From contig JAPDIG010000005.1 of the NCBI GenBank assembly GCA_025966525.1, positions 7,323 to 45,097 on the forward strand: DNA of 37,775 nucleotides. The letters are read 5' to 3'. Source of the stretch: Candidatus Methanophagales archaeon. Its GTDB lineage: Archaea; Halobacteriota; Syntropharchaeia; Alkanophagales; Methanospirareceae. Within the stretch, counting starts at the first letter, position 1. The number at the start of each line of letters is the position of its first letter. Under the pieces are notes generated by a model that was not told the DNA's origin, did no database searches, and saw only the letters and a list, made by a program, of their open reading frames with translations. Of the stretch, positions 1 to 8,530 are shown one piece after another. The translations under genes and the position numbers were made by a program.

Positions 1-178
1 AATTGCAAAATGGCGAAAGAGTTAGACTGCTTGGGATTGGATTAATACACCAGAAAAGGGACAACCATATTACGAAGAAGCGACAAATAGATTGAAGGAA
101 TTAATTGAAGGGAAAAACCATTACGTTAGAAAAAAATATCAAGTCACAGACCTCGCATTTAAGATACGAATCTTGTGA
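1..178 (+). pseudogene. Decayed staphylococcal-nuclease-like (SNase) gene fragment, cut by the window edge
   Basis: Reading from base 3 gives LQNGERVRLLGIG. Shifting to the frame that starts at base 41 continues INTPEKGQPYYEEATNRL, then KELIEGK, and stops at 176-178. Joined, this matches the core of SNase/thermonuclease-fold proteins (NGERVRLLGIDTPE followed by YYxEAxxxLKxLLEGK). The join needs a frameshift near base 40, and the catalytic-loop Asp of the GIDTPE motif reads as Asn. After the EGK motif the basic/acidic strand is no longer recognisable. The 5' part lies outside the window. I call it a broken gene, not a short functional one. Family assignment rests on motif recognition only. Confidence 0.55.
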
Positions 179-179
179 C
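131..179 (-). terminator. Hairpin plus U-tract, probable thermosome terminator
   Basis: Just past the thermosome stop, bases 144-152 (agtcacaga) pair with 170-179 (tcttgtgact) with one bulged base. A nested hairpin (aagat/atctt) sits at 161-174. On the minus strand this is followed by a T-rich run (complement of the A-tract at 131-137). Hairpin plus U-tract in the right orientation suggests a terminator for the minus-strand chaperonin transcript. Activity is inferred. Confidence 0.45.
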
Positions 180-188
180 TATGAAAAA

Positions 189-1859
189 TCAATATGGTGG
201 CATCCCGCCTGGTGGCATTCCTTCACCCATCCCACCTGGTGGAACTCCTGGTGCACCACCAGGTGGCATTGTCTCGCGCTTTGACGCAATCACATCGTCT
301 ATTCTGAGTATCATCGTTGCAGCCTCTACTGCCGATTTTACCGATTGTTTCTTTGTCCTCAACGGTTCTATCACACCCCCTTGCCACATGTCAACGATTT
401 TACCGGTATACACATCCAACCCTGCATTCTTCTCACCTCGTTCATGTGCGGCTTTCAACTCCACCAGCTTATCTATCGGGTCGAGTCCGGAATTTTCCGC
501 CAATGTCCGTGGTATTATCTCCATCGCCGCTGCGAAATTCTCCACCGCTAATTGCTCTCTTCCTTTTAATGACGCACTATATTCTCGCACGCGCAGTGCC
601 AATTCCGTTTCCACTGCACCGCCGCCTGCAACGGCTTTTCCATCCTCGATTATGCACCCTACAACTCTGAGCATATCATGTAAAGCGCGCTCAACTTCAT
701 CCACTACATGTTCTGTCCCGCCTCTTAGCACAATGGACACCGCATGAGGATTCTCGCACTCCTGTATAAACAGCATCTTATCACCCGCTATTTTTCTCTC
801 CTCCACTAAGCCAGCATGCCCCAAATCGCTTTCGCTTATCTCTTCCACGTTAGTTACTATTTTACCGCCCGTAGCTTTTTCCAATTTCTCCATATCGCTC
901 TTCTTCGCCCTTCGTACCGCGACAATGCCCTCCTTCGCAAGATAATGCTGCACGACATCATCTATCCCCTTCTGACATATCACGACATTCGCCCCGCTTT
1001 CTTTTATGCGCTCCGCCATCTTTCGCATCGTTCTTTCCTCTTCATCAAGGAAACCCTTTAACTGGTCTGACGATGTTATCTTTACTTCTGCACTCGTCTC
1101 TGTCTTCTTCACTTCCAGCGCAGCGTTAATCAACGCTATTTTCGCATCCTCTACTTTTCTCGGCATTCCGGGATGTACTACTTCTTTATCCAGTGCCATT
1201 CCCTGCACCAACTCGGTATCGCCTATTCTCCCTCCCACTTTCTTCTCCACGTTTATATTATCCGTGTCAACCATTCTTTTCCCACCGTGACCAGTTTCCA
1301 TGATTGCCTTAACAGCCTTTATTGCTATTCTCGAGAGGAAATTACGATAAGCCTCGGAGAATTTACCGGTGATTGCGGTTCGTGCTATCTTCTTCAACTC
1401 GTCGTCATTGTTTATGTCTATATCCATAGCAATTTCCTCCAGCACCTCTATCGCCTTTTCTGCCGCAAGTCGGTATCCAGATGTGATTACCGAAGGATGC
1501 AATTCCTGCTCCAATAGCTCCTCAGCCCTCTTTAGCAGTTCGCCTCCAATTACAACCGCGGTTGTCGTGCCGTCACCTGCTTCCTCGTCCACCGTTTTCG
1601 CAACCTCCACCATCATCTTCGCTGCTGGGCTGTCTATCTCCATCTCCTTAAGAATGGTCACACCATCATTTGTTATAACCACGTCACCAAGAGAATCCAC
1701 AAGCATCTTATCCATTCCCTTTGGACCCAAAGTAGTGCGAACCGCAGAAGCGACCGCCTTCGCCGCATTTATGTTCGTGCTCTGCGCCTCTCTCCCTCGT
1801 ATTCTCTCACTCCCTTCTCTCAAGACCAATACCGGTATTCCACCTAACTGTCCTGCCAT
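189..1859 (-). CDS. thsA: Thermosome (group II chaperonin) subunit
   Basis: This 556-residue protein is an ATP-dependent cytosolic protein-folding chaperonin of the archaeal/CCT family, which forms 8- or 9-membered double rings. The length is typical. Visible family motifs are [10 protein letters not shown] (residues 44-53), NDGVTIL (64-70), the ATP-binding GDGTTT (95-100) and the late GGGAVE stretch. The C-terminus is a Gly-Pro-Met-rich tail with PPGG repeats (about residues 530-556), as in other thermosomes, where it projects into the folding chamber. A Shine-Dalgarno AAGGAG at 1868-1873 lies 8 bases before the ATG, and a TATA-like element lies further upstream. It is divergent from aspartate kinase. 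The paralogue letter is a guess. Confidence 0.96.
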   Translation of the reverse strand: MAGQLGGIPVLVLREGSERIRGREAQSTNINAAKAVASAVRTTLGPKGMDKMLVDSLGDVVITNDGVTILKEMEIDSPAAKMMVEVAKTVDEEAGDGTTTAVVIGGELLKRAEELLEQELHPSVITSGYRLAAEKAIEVLEEIAMDIDINNDDELKKIARTAITGKFSEAYRNFLSRIAIKAVKAIMETGHGGKRMVDTDNINVEKKVGGRIGDTELVQGMALDKEVVHPGMPRKVEDAKIALINAALEVKKTETSAEVKITSSDQLKGFLDEEERTMRKMAERIKESGANVVICQKGIDDVVQHYLAKEGIVAVRRAKKSDMEKLEKATGGKIVTNVEEISESDLGHAGLVEERKIAGDKMLFIQECENPHAVSIVLRGGTEHVVDEVERALHDMLRVVGCIIEDGKAVAGGGAVETELALRVREYSASLKGREQLAVENFAAAMEIIPRTLAENSGLDPIDKLVELKAAHERGEKNAGLDVYTGKIVDMWQGGVIEPLRTKKQSVKSAVEAATMILRIDDVIASKRETMPPGGAPGVPPGGMGEGMPPGGMPPY

Positions 1860-1905
1860 TTTTATATCTCCTTAACTCTATGTAGCATTTCAATTACCCA
1901 TTAAT

Positions 1906-1920
1906 CATATTAATATAAAT
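1906..1920 (-). promoter_or_regulatory. TATA-like promoter element of the thermosome gene
   Basis: On the minus strand the bases read atttatattaatat, a good archaeal TATA box about 50 bases before the ATG. This predicts a leader of about 25-30 nt that contains the AAGGAG ribosome binding site. The AT-rich block is nearly symmetric and may also serve the divergent aspartate kinase gene. Confidence 0.5.
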
Positions 1921-1975
1921 ACTTTGAAACTATTGACTGTTAAAGCTGGAACGAAGAGTGGGAGAGAATAGTAAC

Positions 1976-3379
1976 ATGAGACTGGTGATGAAATTTGGAG
2001 GGGGAGCAGTAGCAGACGGTGGAAAGATAAAGGCAGTGGCGGACTTGATACGGCGGTATAAAGAAGAAGGAGGAAAGGAAATGGTTGTGGTTACCTCTGC
2101 AATTTTCAACGTCACGGACATATTACACGAAAACGCAACCAGGATAGCAAAAGAAGGGGAAGTGGAAAAGGTAAAAGAATTCGTGGAGGATTTGAAAAAG
2201 AAGCATGAAATAGCTGCCTCAAGGGCGGTAGATAATAAGCAAGTGTTGAACGTGGTGAAGGAAGAAATAAAAGAAAGAGTAGGGGAGATGGAGAAAGCTT
2301 TGGTTGGAATATGCCTCTTAGGCGAATTGACCGCAAGGTCACTTGACTATATCGTCTCGTTTGGCGAAAGATTTGCGGCGCCCATATTGGCTGGCGCGTT
2401 ACAATCAACGGGAATGGACGCAGTGCATCTTACCGGTGGTGATGCGGGAATAATAACGAATGAGGACTATGGCAATGCACAGGTAATGAGAAGCGCAGAA
2501 GCGACGATAAGAGCGAGAATTATGCCTTTATTGGACGGCAATAAAATACCTGTCGTTTGCGGATACACCGGCGAAACGAAGAAAGGGATAATAACAACGT
2601 TGGGTAGGGGTGGGTCGGACTATACTGCTACCATAATCGGTGCGGCGATAGATGCTGATGAAATATGGCTCTGGAAAGAAACGGAGGGGATAATGAGTGC
2701 AGACCCTAAGATAATACGGAACGCAAGAAAAATACCTTATATTTCATACGCGGAAGCGATGGAACTATCTTATTTCGGCGCTTCTGTTCTCCATCCAAGG
2801 GCGATAGAACCTGCAATGAGAAAAAGGATACCGATACGTGTGAAGAATTTACTCAAGCCTGAAGATAAGGGCACGCTTATTGGTGAAGAGCCGGAAAAAA
2901 CAAAAAAGGCTGCCAAAGCCATTACTCTCATTGAAAACACTTCTATCATCAATATCGCTGGGGCAGGTGTGAGAAGCATATCAGATGTTGCAGCACGTAT
3001 ATTCTCTGTCTTAGCCGCTAAAGGAGTGGACATCATAATGATAAGTCAGGGGTCATCAGAACGAACGATATCTATCGTCATAGATAGCGCACAATTGGAC
3101 TGCGCTATCGGTGCGATACAGAGCATGAATGCAGGTGGCACTGTGATACGCGACTTCACATCCAATAGCAACGTTTGCGCAATGGGTGTTGTCGGAGCAG
3201 AAATGGCAGGAACGCCGGGAGTTGCCGGTAAAGTCTTTTCCGCTCTTGGTAAAGAAGGAATAAGCGTGATAATGATCTCTCAGGGCAGCTCAGAGTTTAA
3301 TATCTCTTTTGTGGTAAAAAAGGAAGATGCTTATAAGGCGGCGCAAGCGATACACGATGTGTTTGAGATGGGGGCGTAG
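1976..3379 (+). CDS. lysC: Aspartate kinase with two C-terminal ACT domains
   Basis: It phosphorylates L-aspartate with ATP, the first step to lysine, threonine and methionine. I place the start at the ATG at 1976 (MRLVMKFGG), because GGAGAG lies 9 bases upstream; an in-frame GTG at 1958 would add six residues. Conserved pieces are the KFGG start, VSFGER, LGRGGSDYTAT (ATP/aspartate site) and SADPK. Two ACT regulatory domains follow, each with an ISQGSSE motif, which suggests allosteric feedback control. The usual KFGGTSV reads KFGGGAV here, so the normal Thr-Ser pair is missing. The next pathway gene, asd, lies 18 kb away in the window. Confidence 0.94.
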   Translation: MRLVMKFGGGAVADGGKIKAVADLIRRYKEEGGKEMVVVTSAIFNVTDILHENATRIAKEGEVEKVKEFVEDLKKKHEIAASRAVDNKQVLNVVKEEIKERVGEMEKALVGICLLGELTARSLDYIVSFGERFAAPILAGALQSTGMDAVHLTGGDAGIITNEDYGNAQVMRSAEATIRARIMPLLDGNKIPVVCGYTGETKKGIITTLGRGGSDYTATIIGAAIDADEIWLWKETEGIMSADPKIIRNARKIPYISYAEAMELSYFGASVLHPRAIEPAMRKRIPIRVKNLLKPEDKGTLIGEEPEKTKKAAKAITLIENTSIINIAGAGVRSISDVAARIFSVLAAKGVDIIMISQGSSERTISIVIDSAQLDCAIGAIQSMNAGGTVIRDFTSNSNVCAMGVVGAEMAGTPGVAGKVFSALGKEGISVIMISQGSSEFNISFVVKKEDAYKAAQAIHDVFEMGA

Positions 3380-3486
3380 TGGATTTGGGATTCTATCTGG
3401 AGTTAACCAAATGAAATAAAAATTATAACCTATTTATCTTATGGAAATACTAATTTAATAGGGAATAAAAAAAGAGAGTGAAGATC

Positions 3487-5448
3487 ATGATTGAATTAAA
3501 TGGGGTGAGCAATAAGGGTGTGGATGAGCAACTGGAAACCGATCTGTTAGCAGGTGTTGAAATAAAAACAACCGAGGATGTAGAAGTTCCAAAGTTGCTG
3601 ATTGACCAGGTGATAGGGCAGGAACATGCAGTGGAAGTGATAAAGAAGGCTGCTAAGCAGAGAAGACACGTGATGCTGATAGGCACCCCCGGCACTGGGA
3701 AGTCGATGCTTGGAAGTAGCATGGCGGAATTGCTGCCCAAGGAGGAATTACAGGATATACTGGTATATCCCAACGCAGAGGATAAAAACACACCAAAGAT
3801 AAGGGTTGTTCCATATGGTAAGGGAAAAGAAATAGTGGATGCACAGAAGGTAGAAGTGAGAAAACGCATTCAGATGAGAAGTACTTTTCTCATGTTCACT
3901 TTCTTCCTCATTATGGGTATGGGTTTTATTTATGCATTACAATTCAGTCCAGTTAAAATAGAGTATATTTTTTTGTCAATGATTGCTGCTACGCTTTTAC
4001 TTTTAGTGTTCAGATGGATGATGCCGAAGGAGGAGGCGATGATGCCGAAGTTGCTTGTTTCCAATTTCGGGCGTGAGACGGCACCTTACATAGATGCAAC
4101 GGGAGCGCATTCCGGGGCTCTGCTCGGCGATGTCAGGCATGACCCATACCAGTCAGGTGGGTTGGAGACGCCGGCACACGACAGGGTAGAGGCGGGCGCT
4201 ATCCATAAGGCGCATAAAGGTGTTCTTTTCATTGATGAGATAAACACGCTGAGGATAGAAGCGCAGCAAAACCTGCTCACTGCGATGCAGGAGAAGGAGT
4301 ATCCGATAACAGGGCAATCAGAGAGAAGTGCCGGAGCTATGGTGAAAACAGAGCCGGTGCCATGTGATTTCATCATGATCGCTGCTGGCAATCTGGATGC
4401 CGTAGCTGGTATGCACCCTGCCCTCCGTTCTCGAATCAAGGGATATGGATACGAGATATACATGAAAGATACGATGGACGATACCCCGGAGAACAGGAAA
4501 AAACTTGTCAGGTTCATTGCTCAGGAAGTGAAGCGGGACAAAAAGATACCTCACTTTGATAGAAGCGGTGTGGAAGAGATAATAAGGGAAGCGCGAAGAA
4601 GAGCGGGCAGGAAAGGGCATCTTACTTTGATATTAAGGGACCTGGGCGGATTGGTGCGTGTTGCAGGGGATATTGCTCGTGCCGAAGGTGCTAAATATAC
4701 AAATGGCGAGCATGTGATAAAAGCAAAGGCGATGGCAAAATCCGTGGAGCAGCAGGTGGCTGATGAATATCTGGAGCAAAAGAAGGACTATAAATTGTTT
4801 AAAACCGAGGGATTTGAGATAGGCAAGGTAAATGGACTCGCAGTAGTGGGCGATTCGGGAGTTATGCTCCCAATAATCGCAGAAGTTACACCAGCGCAAT
4901 CAAAGGAGGAGGGAAGGGTAATAGCAACTGGTAGATTGCAGGAAATAGCACAGGAAGCAGTGCAAAACGTCTCCGCGGTGTTCAAGAAGTTCACGGGGAA
5001 GAACATATCCACGAAAGACATCCATATTCAATTTGTAGGTACGCACGAAGGAGTAGAGGGCGATTCCGCCTCTATTTCTGTTGCCACTGCGGTCATTTCT
5101 TCTTTGGAGAATATTCCGGTGGACCAGAGTGTAGCGATGACAGGTTCTTTGTCCGTGCGAGGTGATGTGTTGCCGGTAGGAGGAATAACGCCGAAGGTGG
5201 AGGCTGCTGCACAGGCAGGCATTAAAGAAGTATTGATTCCACAGTCAAACCTGAATGACGTGCTCATCGAAGAGAGGTATAAGGATAAGGTGAAAATAAT
5301 ACCTGTGGTAACAATAGAGGACGTGCTTGAACATGTCTTAGTGGGTAAACTGAAGAAGAAGTTCATAGAGAAGATAAAGAGTTTCACAACTGGCGTGGAG
5401 AAGATTATCCCGGAAAGCGTTGTGGATAAACGAGTGATTCAGCATTAA
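3487..5448 (+). CDS. lonB: Archaeal Lon protease (LonB), membrane-anchored
   Basis: ATP-dependent serine protease of the inner face of the membrane that degrades damaged proteins. The ATG at 3487 follows GAGAGTGA at a normal distance; a GTG at 3478 is an alternative (numbers below use it). Walker A is GTPGTGKS (69-76). Two transmembrane helices (about 136-156 and 162-180) are inserted between Walker A and Walker B (GVLFIDEIN, 248-256), the hallmark of LonB. The protease domain has the catalytic Ser530 (EGDSAS) and Lys573 (ITPKVEA), 43 residues apart as in other Lon proteases. Length is normal for the family. It stands as a single gene followed by a strong hairpin. Confidence 0.96.
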   Translation: MIELNGVSNKGVDEQLETDLLAGVEIKTTEDVEVPKLLIDQVIGQEHAVEVIKKAAKQRRHVMLIGTPGTGKSMLGSSMAELLPKEELQDILVYPNAEDKNTPKIRVVPYGKGKEIVDAQKVEVRKRIQMRSTFLMFTFFLIMGMGFIYALQFSPVKIEYIFLSMIAATLLLLVFRWMMPKEEAMMPKLLVSNFGRETAPYIDATGAHSGALLGDVRHDPYQSGGLETPAHDRVEAGAIHKAHKGVLFIDEINTLRIEAQQNLLTAMQEKEYPITGQSERSAGAMVKTEPVPCDFIMIAAGNLDAVAGMHPALRSRIKGYGYEIYMKDTMDDTPENRKKLVRFIAQEVKRDKKIPHFDRSGVEEIIREARRRAGRKGHLTLILRDLGGLVRVAGDIARAEGAKYTNGEHVIKAKAMAKSVEQQVADEYLEQKKDYKLFKTEGFEIGKVNGLAVVGDSGVMLPIIAEVTPAQSKEEGRVIATGRLQEIAQEAVQNVSAVFKKFTGKNISTKDIHIQFVGTHEGVEGDSASISVATAVISSLENIPVDQSVAMTGSLSVRGDVLPVGGITPKVEAAAQAGIKEVLIPQSNLNDVLIEERYKDKVKIIPVVTIEDVLEHVLVGKLKKKFIEKIKSFTTGVEKIIPESVVDKRVIQH

Positions 5449-5473
5449 AACTTTCTTTTAAAAAGAAAGTTTT
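5447..5473. terminator. Perfect inverted repeat between convergent genes
   Basis: Bases 5447-5459 (aaaactttctttt) are the exact reverse complement of 5461-5473, a 13-bp arm palindrome starting inside the lonB stop codon. Both strands end in a run of T. Its position between two converging genes fits a bidirectional terminator. Confidence 0.6.
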
Positions 5474-5504
5474 ATCAAAGAAACTTATATCGCTTTCTTT
5501 AGTA

Positions 5505-6572
5505 TCAGAATTCCATAACCTCAGGAATCCCCAGCCGGTTTACGAGCTCAAAAAGAAGCTTCTGCTTGAAATTTGAGTACGCGACCTTATTAGGAACTGC
5601 TATTGCCATCTTCCGTTCAGATAATTTTGGATATGCGTCTTTAAACACAACATCGATTTGCCTGATCCATTTTGGTATGCGCTCGGTTATAAAGACCACC
5701 GGAAAGTCTTTCCATTCCCTTGCTTCATACCTCGATAAGCAATCAGTAATTACAAAAGAAAGTGTATCATGCTCTACAAGCGCATTGCCTGTGATAAACA
5801 TAAGGGTGTCATCGGGTGTGAACTCGCTGAAATATCCTACCGTATCCTCTACTTTTTCACTCCCGGGTATGCCAAGAGTCTCAGCAAGTTCTTCTTTTCG
5901 CTTTTCACGCTCCATTCTCCGCCTCGCATCCTCTATAAGTTTTTCTATCTCTTTCTCAACCGTCTTTTTAATAGGCATCTCAGCCAGTTTATTCGTTTTC
6001 CAATCACTTACTCTTTCCTTAACTTCTTTTATTTCATCCTCCCTCTGGATTAACTTCAGAAATTCTGTCGCCTGTCTCTTCCCATACACACAGAGATTCT
6101 CCTTAATAAACTCCTCTGCCAATGAGCTGAAGACCGCAGGAGAGAACATCTCGGAGATCTCGCTTTTTATAATTTCATATTGTGAGAACTCGCCGATTCC
6201 ATGCATGCCCATTTTCAAAAGTAATTCTATCATTTTCAGTGCAGCGGCATTTCCTTCTTTCACCGCTTTTTCAAAATATTCCGATAAGTCGGATGGCTGA
6301 GGTGAAAATCCGGCTGCGATTTCGTTGAAAACCTCTTCATAGCCCGACAAGCAAAGATATTCCTTATAAGTACCTATTTTTAGAATACGTTCTCTTCTAA
6401 GCAGTTTTAACAAATCTTTACAATCCTTTCCTGTCATTGCACGGAAGTTTTTCTCAAGTGCTTCTTCTGTTGTATATCCTTTCAATGGATAAAATATCCC
6501 CAGCAGCGTCTTCATATCCTCATTTGCCTCTACTAACCTCAAAATAGTGCTTCTATACTCATCGGGAAACAT
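5505..6572 (-). CDS. Unrecognised protein translationally coupled to ftsY
   Basis: I do not recognise a family. The ATG at 6572 is preferred over an upstream ATG at 6632, because GGGAGG lies 8 bases before it and it gives a 14-base overlap with the end of ftsY instead of 74. The protein is about 355 residues. The first third looks helical and could be a winged-helix-type fold (a segment around LLKLLRRERILKIG). The middle is rich in Lys, Glu and Arg and probably coiled-coil. The C-terminal 110 residues alternate hydrophobic strands and helices (TLMFITGNALVEHD, FPVVFITE, KMAIAVPNK), which suggests an alpha/beta domain, but I see no P-loop. No signal peptide or membrane segment is visible. Linkage to ftsY and prefoldin hints at a link to protein targeting. 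Confidence 0.75.
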   Translation of the reverse strand: MFPDEYRSTILRLVEANEDMKTLLGIFYPLKGYTTEEALEKNFRAMTGKDCKDLLKLLRRERILKIGTYKEYLCLSGYEEVFNEIAAGFSPQPSDLSEYFEKAVKEGNAAALKMIELLLKMGMHGIGEFSQYEIIKSEISEMFSPAVFSSLAEEFIKENLCVYGKRQATEFLKLIQREDEIKEVKERVSDWKTNKLAEMPIKKTVEKEIEKLIEDARRRMEREKRKEELAETLGIPGSEKVEDTVGYFSEFTPDDTLMFITGNALVEHDTLSFVITDCLSRYEAREWKDFPVVFITERIPKWIRQIDVVFKDAYPKLSERKMAIAVPNKVAYSNFKQKLLFELVNRLGIPEVMEF

Positions 6573-7530
6573 TTCTTTCACCTCCCACACTACCGTTTTC
6601 ACCCAACAACTGGTCCACGAGCCATTCGGCATCGAACTTCCTCAGATCCTCATATCCCTGTCCTGTGCCTAAGAATAAAATGGGTTTAGAAGTAGAATGA
6701 GCGATGGAAATAGCAGTGCCTCCTTTCGCATCTATGTCTACTTTTGTCATGATGGAAGCATCGATTCCTACGACTTCGTCGAATTTCTTCGCTCTTTCTA
6801 CTGCATCGTTCCCTGCTGTCGCTTCATCAACAAATATCACCAGGTCGGGCTTTGTCACCCGGCATATCTTCTTCAACTGTTCCATGAGATTTATGGAAGT
6901 ATGCATTCTGCCTGCGGTATCTGCCAAAACCACATCTTTTCTATTCGCCTTCGCATATTTCATCGCATCATATACAACCGCGGCAGGGTCTGCACCGTAT
7001 TGATGCTTTATCACTTTTATTCCCAAATTAGATGCGTGCTCTTCTATTTGTTCCGTTGCACCAGCCCTGTAAGTATCCGCAGATGCAATCACCACCGAAT
7101 GACCGCCACCGAGTAACTTCTTCGCCACCTTTGCAATACTCGTTGTCTTTCCAGTGCCATTCACGCCGACAAAAACGATATTTACTGGCTTATCCCTTTT
7201 ATTCACGAACTCCTCAAGATCCAGTTTCTCACCGTGAAAAACCTTTAACAGCGCATCTTTTATTGCTCCTTTCACTAATTCTCCAGTACTCACGCTCCAT
7301 TTCTTACTCTTGCCCACCAATTCTGACCTCACCCCAGAAATCAACTCCTCAACTACGGATAGTGCAACGTCACTCTCCAATAACGCGGTCTCCAGCTCCT
7401 CCAGAGGCTCATTCAAATCTTTATTTGTCAATATCGTTTCTCCCTCTAATAGCGCCTTCCCTTTCTCTGTTATTTTCTTCTCGACGGCTTTAGAGAAGTC
7501 CCGTAGCTTATTCCTCAGTTTGTCGAACAT
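6559..7530 (-). CDS. ftsY: Signal recognition particle receptor FtsY
   Basis: SRP-family GTPase that docks ribosome-SRP complexes at the membrane. It has 323 residues, with a short archaeal-type N-terminal helical region, the N domain (to about 100) and the G domain. GTPase motifs are GVNGTGKTTSIAK (122-134), ADTYRAGATEQ (151-161), DTAGR (204-208) and TKVD (262-265), then GTGQGYEDL near the end. It lies 24 bases downstream of the prefoldin alpha gene on the same strand, an arrangement common in archaea, and its stop overlaps the next gene by 14 bases. Nothing is missing from the catalytic motifs. Confidence 0.96.
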   Translation of the reverse strand: MFDKLRNKLRDFSKAVEKKITEKGKALLEGETILTNKDLNEPLEELETALLESDVALSVVEELISGVRSELVGKSKKWSVSTGELVKGAIKDALLKVFHGEKLDLEEFVNKRDKPVNIVFVGVNGTGKTTSIAKVAKKLLGGGHSVVIASADTYRAGATEQIEEHASNLGIKVIKHQYGADPAAVVYDAMKYAKANRKDVVLADTAGRMHTSINLMEQLKKICRVTKPDLVIFVDEATAGNDAVERAKKFDEVVGIDASIMTKVDIDAKGGTAISIAHSTSKPILFLGTGQGYEDLRKFDAEWLVDQLLGENGSVGGERNVSR

Positions 7531-7554
7531 TTTTTGTTTCGTTAAGATCAGACT

Positions 7555-8028
7555 TTATCTTCCCGCGCCAGCCCCACTGCTGCCTGCGGATGCGATTTCT
7601 TGCAGCCTCGTCTGTATTTTCTGTGCCTCCTGCTCCATCCTTTGCAATACTCCAGTCATTTCACGCTGCGAATTCTCTAACTCCTTCTTTTTTTCCTCAA
7701 GATACTCCATTGAAGAATCAGGGTCTTTTTCCGCACTCACGCCCCCTCCTATTCTAACTATTATTTTATCGGTATTGCTGAGTGTAGCGTAAACAGAAGA
7801 GTTAGCTCCTATTGGCACTATCAGTTCGTCTCCCGCTTTCATGCGCTTCAACTGTTTTATCGTCTCAATCGCCTTCTCATGCTCTCCAATCGCCTGTCGG
7901 ACAAAAATCAGTTCCTGAGACGTCGTCTCGGCTTGCGCCTGGTACTGTCGCAATCTTAAAATCAGAGATTGCACCTCTGCTTGCTGCTCCTGCTCCCTCC
8001 TTCTTTCAGTTAGCTCTCTTTCTTCCAT
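7555..8028 (-). CDS. pfdA: Prefoldin alpha subunit
   Basis: Subunit of the jellyfish-shaped hexameric cochaperone that captures unfolded proteins and hands them to the thermosome. The 157 residues have the expected layout: an N-terminal coiled-coil helix (about 1-60, Glu/Gln/Arg-rich), a central beta hairpin (ELIVPIGANSSVYATL), a second strand pair (KIIVRIGGGVSAEKD) and a C-terminal coiled-coil helix. It ends in a short Gly-Ala-Ser tail. It is the first gene of the pfdA-ftsY-unknown unit. Its client chaperonin, the thermosome, is encoded 6 kb away. Confidence 0.92.
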   Translation of the reverse strand: MEERELTERRREQEQQAEVQSLILRLRQYQAQAETTSQELIFVRQAIGEHEKAIETIKQLKRMKAGDELIVPIGANSSVYATLSNTDKIIVRIGGGVSAEKDPDSSMEYLEEKKKELENSQREMTGVLQRMEQEAQKIQTRLQEIASAGSSGAGAGR

Positions 8029-8092
8029 TTTTATCGCCTTTTTCTTCAGGTATTATTTATTACATCACTTCTTCTTTAAAACCTTTAAGAAA

Positions 8093-8105
8093 AAATTTTT
8101 ATTAA
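8093..8105 (+). promoter_or_regulatory. TATA-like element before the dehydratase small-subunit gene
   Basis: An A/T-rich TATA-like stretch (aatttttattaaa) about 30 bases before the ATG predicts a transcript starting at or just before the start codon. No Shine-Dalgarno is visible, which fits leaderless translation. Confidence 0.4.
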
Positions 8106-8128
8106 AATAGATAATTGTTTCTCAAATA

Positions 8129-8530
8129 ATGAAAATAAAAGGTAGAAGCATCTCAAAAGGAGTAGCCACCGGAGAAGCGTTAATTTCAAAGCAGAAAATT
8201 TCATTCCTCGGTGCAGTAGATCCTGCCACTGGTATCATCGTGGATAAATCACTTGATGTCTATGGAAAAGAAATAACAAATCGTATTTTGATATTCCCTG
8301 GGGGTAAAGGCTCAACGGTTGGCTCTTATATAATATACCTGCTTAAGAAGCATGGAAAAAGTCCATGTGCCATGATTAGTCACAGGGCAGATACAATAGT
8401 GGCAGTGGGGGCGATCATAGCAGAGATACCGGTTGTTGATTCGCTTGAGATTGACCCAATTGAAGGCGAACTGATACAGGACGGACAGGAGGTGCTTGTG
8501 AATGGAACCGGAGGCTACATTGAATTTTGA
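8129..8530 (+). CDS. Phosphomevalonate dehydratase small subunit (AcnX small / DUF126)
   Basis: This 133-residue protein matches the swivelling small subunit of AcnX-type aconitases (DUF126). In archaea it pairs with a large subunit to dehydrate (R)-5-phosphomevalonate to trans-anhydromevalonate 5-phosphate in the modified mevalonate pathway for isoprenoid lipids. Landmarks are GRSISKGVATGEALIS at the N-terminus, FPGGKGSTVGSY with the Ser-containing substrate loop, and the C-terminal DGQEVLVNGTGGYIEF. Length is typical. The large subunit is not in this window. The 3' end carries the AGGAGGTG that serves the overlapping next gene, so translation of the two is coupled. Confidence 0.9.
   Translation: MKIKGRSISKGVATGEALISKQKISFLGAVDPATGIIVDKSLDVYGKEITNRILIFPGGKGSTVGSYIIYLLKKHGKSPCAMISHRADTIVAVGAIIAEIPVVDSLEIDPIEGELIQDGQEVLVNGTGGYIEF

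Noticed and set aside
189-260. GGTGG/CCACC-like repeats near the left end
   Set aside because: They encode the normal Gly-Pro-Met tail of the thermosome, not a CRISPR or satellite array.
1369-1875. Plus-strand frame of 168 codons opposite the thermosome start
   Set aside because: Low-complexity Ser/Ala/Ile composition, antisense to a certain gene.
5566-6300. Long plus-strand open frame (244 codons) opposite the ftsY-linked gene
   Set aside because: Ser/Phe-rich composition typical of an antisense shadow, no Shine-Dalgarno, and the minus-strand gene has a good start signal and coupling to ftsY.
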